A stretch of DNA of 20,734 bases, taken from the NCBI GenBank assembly GCA_003427395.1, contig BFEA01000274.1, forward strand, positions 2,047,196 through 2,067,929. Reading direction: 5' to 3'. The position numbers and the translations under genes are program-made. The notes below the pieces were generated by a model. That model saw only the letters and a program-made list of their open reading frames with translations, was not told the origin of the DNA and did not search any database. Positions 15,437 to 20,734 of this stretch are shown here, in pieces (position 1 is the first letter of the stretch; each line of letters opens with the position of its first letter). Source of the DNA: Chara braunii (lineage: Eukaryota > Streptophyta > Charophyceae > Charales > Characeae).

Positions 15437-16118
15437 AGGCCTGCGCCCTGCGCATTCGGCCGGGCGGGTGTGGCCGGATGCAGGGTTGTGTGTACACCGG
15501 CAAGGCAAGAGGTCCAATGCTCGAAACAGAAGATACAGCCCCAAACTGTGGGATCCAGCCATTTGGGCTGCCGGATTGGAGGCTGTGCCCCTGGGTGTCA
15601 CAGGGCACTGCTCCATGTGGGTTGTCGGAGAGTTGGGTTGTGCGGCGTCATGGGGGGATGGGGCGAGGGAAGGGGTGGGTTCAGTGGGGATAGTGAAGGT
15701 AAGGGATGCCAGGGTTCGCGGTTCTTCTAGCAGGGTTATGACCGTCTCCTCTGGCGGCAGGTGATGCCTCCAGGCAGGGCGCCTCGGGGATGTCGGGAAC
15801 CTGAGTTCGAGAACGGTGCATCCCGGTGCTGGTGATCGGTAGTGCCGATCCCGGTCGATACCTCCCTGTGTGTGTGGTCGAGGCTGTGGGCTCTGTGCTT
15901 GAGTGTCCTGTGTGTGTGGGTGGGTTCACTGTGCCAATGGGAGGCTGAACTCGGTGCGTCCAGCCTCCTAGCGAACGTCCCGGATACCCCTCGCAACCCT
16001 TTAAAATAAATAAAGAAAGAAAGAAAGAAAAATAAAAAAAGCATAAAGAAAATTATGTCAAGTGACGGGGAGCTCTGGCTCCCCTCCCCTCTCTCTTCCC
16101 CCCCCCCCTTTCTTTCCA
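15437..16118 (+). other. No gene recognised; possible retroposon 3' end with A-rich tail
   Basis: The sequence from about 15770 is GC-rich and ends ...CTCGCAACCC followed by an A-rich tail of AAATAAATAAAGAAAGAAAG type (15993-16050). This resembles the 3' end of a LINE or SINE. No target duplication was identified and no reverse transcriptase was seen. A C-run lies at 16099-16108. Confidence 0.3.
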
Positions 16119-16390
16119 TGGTGTGGGAATGAATATGGAACAGAATGGCAAAGGTTGGATGGCAGTCGTGCGAGGAGGGGTCATTCAATGTCTTGAGGGA
16201 GGTTTGGGGGTCATGCTTTATGTTGATCAGTTTCGGTAGTGGGAGGAGGGGTCATTCAATGTTTGGAGGGAGGTTTGGGGGTTATGCTTTTTGTTGATCT
16301 GTTGTCTTTCAGCTGCATAACTGTCTGCTGTCTGCTGTCTGTGTCAGGTGTAAGGGTATGTATGTGCCAAGTCATGGTGTGGGAATGTAT
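16119..16390 (+). repeat. Duplicated segment, copy 2, with internal tandem duplication
   Basis: It starts CATGGTGTGGGAATGAATAT and parallels 15154-15320. Within it GAGGAGGGGTCATTCAATGT and what follows through TGTTGATC occurs twice (about 16173-16230 and 16242-16299). A third ATGGTGTGGGAATGTATATG word is at 16374-16393, so this region has expanded more than once. Confidence 0.7.
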
Positions 16391-16442
16391 ATGGGACAGA
16401 ATCGTGTGTTTTTTTGGGTGCGTGTTTATGATGTGCCTGGAC

Positions 16443-16841
16443 CAGAGATGAGCATTTTTTCTTTTAAATGCCACTTCACCCAACCCACCCAAAATTTTCT
16501 TAGTACATGCCACCCTAAGAAAAAAAAGAAAAAAAAAGGTTTGAAGCTCATCCAACCCACCCAAGCATTTTTTTGAATTTTTACGCCCACGCCCAACCCA
16601 CCCGCCACCCGTAAAAAAGGTTCACCCAGACCCACCCGCACCCACAACAAAATCATTGCCCGCCNGCACCCGGGATGTAGTATCTTTTCACCCGCAGCCG
16701 TCCGTGCCCGCTATTGTCTATCCCTTCGAACATTTACAGGCAATAGGATATTATAATGTGACATGACAAAATCAAACATGCTCACAGAGAGAGAGACAGA
16801 GAGAGAGAGAGAGAGGCATAGAGAGAGAGAGAGAGATGCCT

Positions 16842-16920
<79 letters not shown>

Positions 16921-16925
16921 ATGCC

Positions 16926-16962
<37 letters not shown>

Positions 16963-17394
16963 TTGGTCTCTCTCTCTCTCTCAGCGTGTGAAAAATTTGA
17001 AAGAAGGTTCCTGCTTTTTTTTTCAGGAGGACCTCGACTTTTTTTTTTTTCCAGGCAGGCCGACAGCGGGACTTGACGCTTCTTGCGTGCACCTTCGACT
17101 TTTTTATACGGGTGGACATTTCGTGCAGGGATTGGGGGGGGGTGGGGGTCCTCATGGGTTGTCCTAGGTCAGTGGGTCGGGTGATCCAGGCCTAGCACTC
17201 ACCCACCTGTCACCCACCCACTCAGGTGACCCAGGCCTAATGTTGACCCACCTATCACCCACCCAGAATACCTGGCCTTGACCCGCCCTCATCCCACCCA
17301 GGTCACCTTATCAAGACCCGCACCTGACCCAATGTTCTCGTGGGTGGGGTGGGTGCAGGTGCGTGCGGGTCTGGGTACCCGGTGCTCATCTCTG
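16443..17394. mobile_element. Non-autonomous hAT transposon, 952 bp
   Basis: The left end CAGAGATGAGCA (16443-16454) and right end TGCTCATCTCTG (17383-17394) are perfect 12-bp inverted repeats. They fit the hAT terminal pattern YARNG. The flanking octamers GCCTGGAC (16435-16442) and GCCTCGAC (17395-17402) match at 7 of 8 positions, as expected for the 8-bp hAT target duplication. Both subterminal regions are packed with ACCCACCC-like words. A 40-base unit at 17181-17220 recurs at 17226-17265. The interior is (GA)n/(CT)n and T-runs with no transposase. One N lies at 16665. It would need a transposase supplied elsewhere. Confidence 0.88.
16785..16982. repeat. (GA)n then (CT)n/(CA)n array inside the hAT element
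   Basis: Nearly pure GA lies at 16785-16917, interrupted by GCATA and TGCCTCT, followed by CT (16925-16947), CA, and CT again (to 16982). GAGAGGCATAGA (left) and TCTATGCCTCTC (16918-16929) are inverted, so the array can fold into a long GA:CT hairpin. Length may be compressed in assembly. Confidence 0.9.
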
Positions 17395-17402
17395 GCCTCG
17401 AC

Positions 17403-18469
17403 CAATGAAATCGTCCAGGTTGGACGGTGGGAGCAGAATGAGGTCCTAGTTGTTGTTTGCAGGGAGGTTTCCGTATCCATCCATGCACCCACACGCTCGC
17501 CTGCCCACCGACCACCCACATGCGTGAGCATGCCCACCCGCCCGCCTGCCCACACGCACACATGTGCTTGCTCACCCACCCACCCCACCCGTCCACTCTT
17601 GCGCGTGTGTCCACCCGCTGGCCCACCTGCCCATCCACAGCTCAGAGGGAGACAGGAACCACTCAGAAATAGAGGGGGCATGGTGTCAGGCGGCCACAAG
17701 CAGTGCGCCGCTTGAAATCTGGGGTTTTGGGTTTTAGGCTCAGAGAGAAGTCCGTGTTTTGACGGTGCTCCGGGTTGACCGGGCAGCAAAAATTAGGGGA
17801 GCTCAGGGCACCCCTGGTTTTTCGCGCGCTGAACTTTACGAGCAACCCTCAAAGACGACGAGATGAGTGGCCGCACTAGGCGCGACCGGGGCCGAAATGA
17901 AGCCTCACATTTTTGCTCATTTTAGTACCATAATTAAAGATGGGAAAAATGGATTACGACCAGTAGGGGAGAAGGGAAAAACATAATATCCCTTAATTTT
18001 TTTATATTTTACGGCATTTAATTCAAAGGGGAATACCCTTGTTATTTTATGTTCCCGGCAATGAAATTAAAAACATAGAAAAATATTAAAAATGGTAAAA
18101 GAGAAAAGAAACAAAAGGAATTCGGCCATTTATTTAAATTTTCTCGGAATTTAATTTTGGGGAACTTACCGTTAATTTACTATTTCCGACAGTAGAATTA
18201 AGGAAAGGAAAGAAAGATGAAAAATGATGAAAGGGACGGGAACCCATGACTATTGGGAGATTGGTCTAATTTCGCCTCGATTACCCGTCATCAGCTCTGA
18301 CTCCGGATTGATCATTTTCCCCGGATTTTAACAAGTTAACACTACCGCCGATGGTCGAGGTTCCCTGCGACGCTTTCCCTGGTGTGCTTGATTACTAACA
18401 TTACCGCACTTAAGATGTTCTGAGAGCAGGAGTCGCATAGACAGCATGGGGTGGTGCTGCCTTGGGTCG
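17403..18469. other. No gene recognised; C-rich then AT-rich sequence
   Basis: 17480-17640 is rich in CCCACC/GCCCAC words. 17930-18240 is AT-rich (TTTAAATT, AAAATATTAAAAATGG), quite unlike its GC-rich surroundings, and has GGAA/CCGG hints of repeated words but no clear period. The AT-rich block could be part of an inserted element; edges were not found. Confidence 0.4.
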
Positions 18470-19030
18470 ACTATGGTGTTTGGTTCGGTACGGATACGAG
18501 GGTCGTTACGGAGTGGCTACATCCTACGGTGTCTGATGGGCTTCAGGTACGGTATCTATCGCGGTATAGCGGCATTGTACGGTATTCGTCACGGGCCAGG
18601 CATGGTAAAGGTTCAGGCTGCTGCGGTTCAGATTGGTTATTCCAGGTTCGGCGTTGGTACAGTGACGGCACAGGCCTTTACTGTTCGTGGCAACTATTTC
18701 AGGTGCAATTAGTGGGTTGGCACATCAGCCAGCCCTTGAGGCTCGGTACAATCAATCTGGGTACGGTCACGGCGCAGGTACAGCTCGGGGCAGGCTCTGT
18801 ACTATCACGGCACGTCTGCGTGGTACGGTATTCGGCATCAAGATGGCATGATGACTGGACAGGCTCCTATTCAGGTTCGAAATGGGTTCGGTATGATGCT
18901 GGTTCGGGGGAGGTACGGTGCGGCCACATTTGGTTCGGGGCTTGTACGGGGTTGACACGATATTGGCGACATGGTACGGTATCCTTCATTGTTTTGGTAC
19001 GGCCGTTGGATCAGAACATGCACTTGCCCG
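18470..19030 (+). repeat. Degenerate GGTACGG/GGTTCGG-rich region
   Basis: GGTACGG and close variants (GGTTCGG, TGTACGG, GGTACAG) recur many times at irregular spacing. Two overlapping + frames stay open (18446-18712 and 18451-19050), each starting ATG, with Tyr/Gly/Val/Trp-rich composition and no domain. I favour a decayed minisatellite or a transposon interior over a gene. Confidence 0.4.
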
Positions 19031-19789
19031 ATTTGGAACAGGTACGATGAGGGACGGACCACAATATAATTTGATCCTACAAGGTTGGTAAGATCTGAGT
19101 TTTCACTATTTTTGGTACACTTATTTCCGGCCTTGGTCACTGAGCTAACAATGGTAGCTGGTGAGGGTCATTGCAGTCTGGGGCTGTTATTTCGTGGTGC
19201 AATACTTGACTGCCGAGCCTAAACCGCGGCACCAACGGAAAAATCGCTGCTGAAGGGAAGTACCGCGGATCTGTGGGCTTGGTACCGCTGATACCAATGG
19301 GCCGCTGTCCTATTTCGAGCTGGGTACTCAGGCTCAGGAGGGCAGCGTACCTTATGGGTACCTGCAGTAAAGGCCACGGATATAGAAGAAGTAATGGGCC
19401 AGAGGGGGAGTATTTTTTTTCGGACGGGGGGCGGACTGCACAGTGAGCCGGGTGTACACCGCCCGCATCGGAGCTCACAGAGAGGATCAGGTTGGGCTGG
19501 GGTCGGAGCAGCGTTCCTGGCGTCTGCAGCTTGCTCCTTCATACAGCCCGAGTGGAAAAGAAGAGCGGGCAGGCGGCGGTGAGGAAGACAGTGTGCAAGG
19601 CGTACCCGCAAAACCTGGCTCAGCAAGGAAGCATCGGGGTGCAGACTGTTGCACGGGGGATGAGGAGAGAGGACTGAGGGATTGAATGGGAGGTGTGAAC
19701 CCGATGTGTACAACGCCCAAACGGGTGGGCCTAGAAGGAGACTTGTCATCTGTAAGTGGACATGGCAAAGAGGGAAAAGGGGCTTGAGA
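19031..19789. other. No gene recognised
   Basis: The longest open frame is on the minus strand (19929-19219, 236 codons). It starts at TTG, overlaps another long minus frame, and has no recognisable domain. No repeats are clear here. Confidence 0.35.
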
Positions 19790-20600
19790 TTCGAGAATGA
19801 GACGAGATGGCCACTGTGATGAAATGAAACAGCCACTCCCGCAGCGATAAGCTGAGATAGCGATTGACGAGACAAAGAAGCCAGATAGCTGGCAAAACGG
19901 CCAGCCAATCGCGCTGGAAATAAGAACAACCAATACTGTTGTGAGAGAAAACAGCTAATTCGATGGCGAAATGAGCCATTCCCTTTGGAGAAGAAAACAG
20001 CGGAACGTGCGGGGAACCCAACCAGCCATTACAGCCGGTGCGCAGATCGACCGTACTTACCAGCGAAGAGGCCAGCTATACTCGCTGTAGGTTGACCGAG
20101 CCATTTCGCCGGGAGATGCTATCTGTTCTTGGCCCAGGTGAGGAAATTTTCGTCATTACAGCGGGGGGAATGTAACGCCCATACCTACCAATGATGAGGG
20201 CTTCATTATTGCAGCGGGGAAAATGTATCGCCCATGCTTACCAATGATGAGACTACCTACACTCGCTTGTGCGGGATCATGATCACACCCCTAATTATGT
20301 AAACAGTCATTCCCACTTGTGGTGGGAATAGCCATCGCGCCGGTGATGGGAACAACCATTCTGCTGACGGTGAGCACAACTATCTTTGCTGATGAGAACC
20401 GTCCTTCCTGCTGGTGATGAGGGCAGTTAATCCCGCATATGATGAGAACAGTTCTTCCTGCAGGTGATGAGGGTGGATAATCCCGCTGATGACGAGGAAA
20501 ATCATTCCCGCTAGTGATGAGGGCATATATTTCCGCTGATGATGAAAACAATTGTTCTCGCTGATGATGAGGGCTACTACTTCAGAGGGAAACGAGATCA
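19790..20600 (+). repeat. Degenerate 24-25-bp minisatellite
   Basis: In 20305-20590 about twelve units follow the pattern CATTCCCGCTGATGATGAGG plus about five bases, for example near 20485-20510 and 20530-20555. Upstream to about 19800 the same words (AACAGCCATTCCC, GAGAAAACAGC) recur with greater drift. An embedded pair of about 48-base units at 20154-20200 and 20204-20251 shares CCAATGATGAG and GCGGGG-AAATGTA-CGCCCAT. Confidence 0.65.
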
Positions 20601-20654
20601 TTCGTTCCAAGTGCGCACAGCGAAGCACTTGTGATGTCTGTTTGGGAGTGAACT

Positions 20655-20656
<2 letters not shown>

Positions 20657-20734
<78 letters not shown>
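20657..20734 (+). repeat. (GA)n microsatellite at window end
   Basis: The GA dinucleotide array runs uninterrupted to the last base. The true length is unknown because the sequence stops inside it, probably where assembly failed. Confidence 0.97.

Noticed and set aside
19219-19929. 236-codon minus-strand frame
   Set aside because: No ATG start, another long frame overlaps it, composition follows the repeats, and no recognisable motif was found.
20305-20590. CRISPR-like array
   Set aside because: Units of 24-25 bases are contiguous with no unique spacers and drift gradually; this is a minisatellite in a eukaryotic genome.

Overview
This is a repeat-rich nuclear segment from a plant-lineage (streptophyte) eukaryote. 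It carries one gene I can call with confidence: a complete soluble (family I) inorganic pyrophosphatase at 12767-13399 on the + strand, whose sequence is close to land-plant cytosolic pyrophosphatases. The density of small transposons and microsatellites, with one gene in about 21 kb, fits a large algal or early-diverging streptophyte genome. A Chara-like charophyte is my guess; nothing in the window proves it.

Layout. 1-69 is an artefact: a short copy of the pyrophosphatase upstream region joined to a Tn5/Nextera junction adaptor. 75-355 is pyrimidine-rich. 543-1300 holds a doubtful exon and an 84-bp palindrome. 1958-2008 is a hammerhead-ribozyme-like motif. 2304-2744 holds two TA-flanked MITEs, and a third of the same family lies at 5892-6009. 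3181-3450 holds two tiny poly(T)-tailed insertions with target-site duplications; two more lie at 10284-10340 and 10905-10953. 5.1-10.5 kb is a mosaic of three dispersed short repeat families, a tRNA-like relic and a large foldback. 8398-8947 is a second adaptor artefact, giving a false 256-bp exact tandem duplication. 8.95-9.45 kb may be a decayed coding fragment. 11.3-12.77 kb is the purine-rich, then proline/serine-repeat-rich region leading into the pyrophosphatase. 13.4-14.7 kb is its downstream region. 14721-14867 holds a second hammerhead-like core between two perfect TA-rich palindromes. 15.1-16.4 kb contains a duplicated segment and a 3 x 29-bp repeat. 16443-17394 is a well-delimited non-autonomous hAT transposon with an 8-bp target duplication. 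17.9-18.24 kb is AT-rich, 18.47-19.03 kb is rich in GGTACGG-like motifs, and 19.8-20.6 kb is a degenerate 24-25-bp minisatellite. The window ends inside a (GA)n microsatellite.

How it fits together. The genes do not form a pathway. The pyrophosphatase is a housekeeping enzyme that removes the PPi released by biosynthesis. Everything around it is transposon debris, simple repeat or assembly artefact. Peptides predicted across the two adaptors are not biological. The observations most worth checking are the two hammerhead-like motifs, the cluster of ultra-short retroposed tails, the hAT element, and the pyrophosphatase's long ATG-less in-frame proline-rich upstream region. I did not find a clearly new multi-gene system here.
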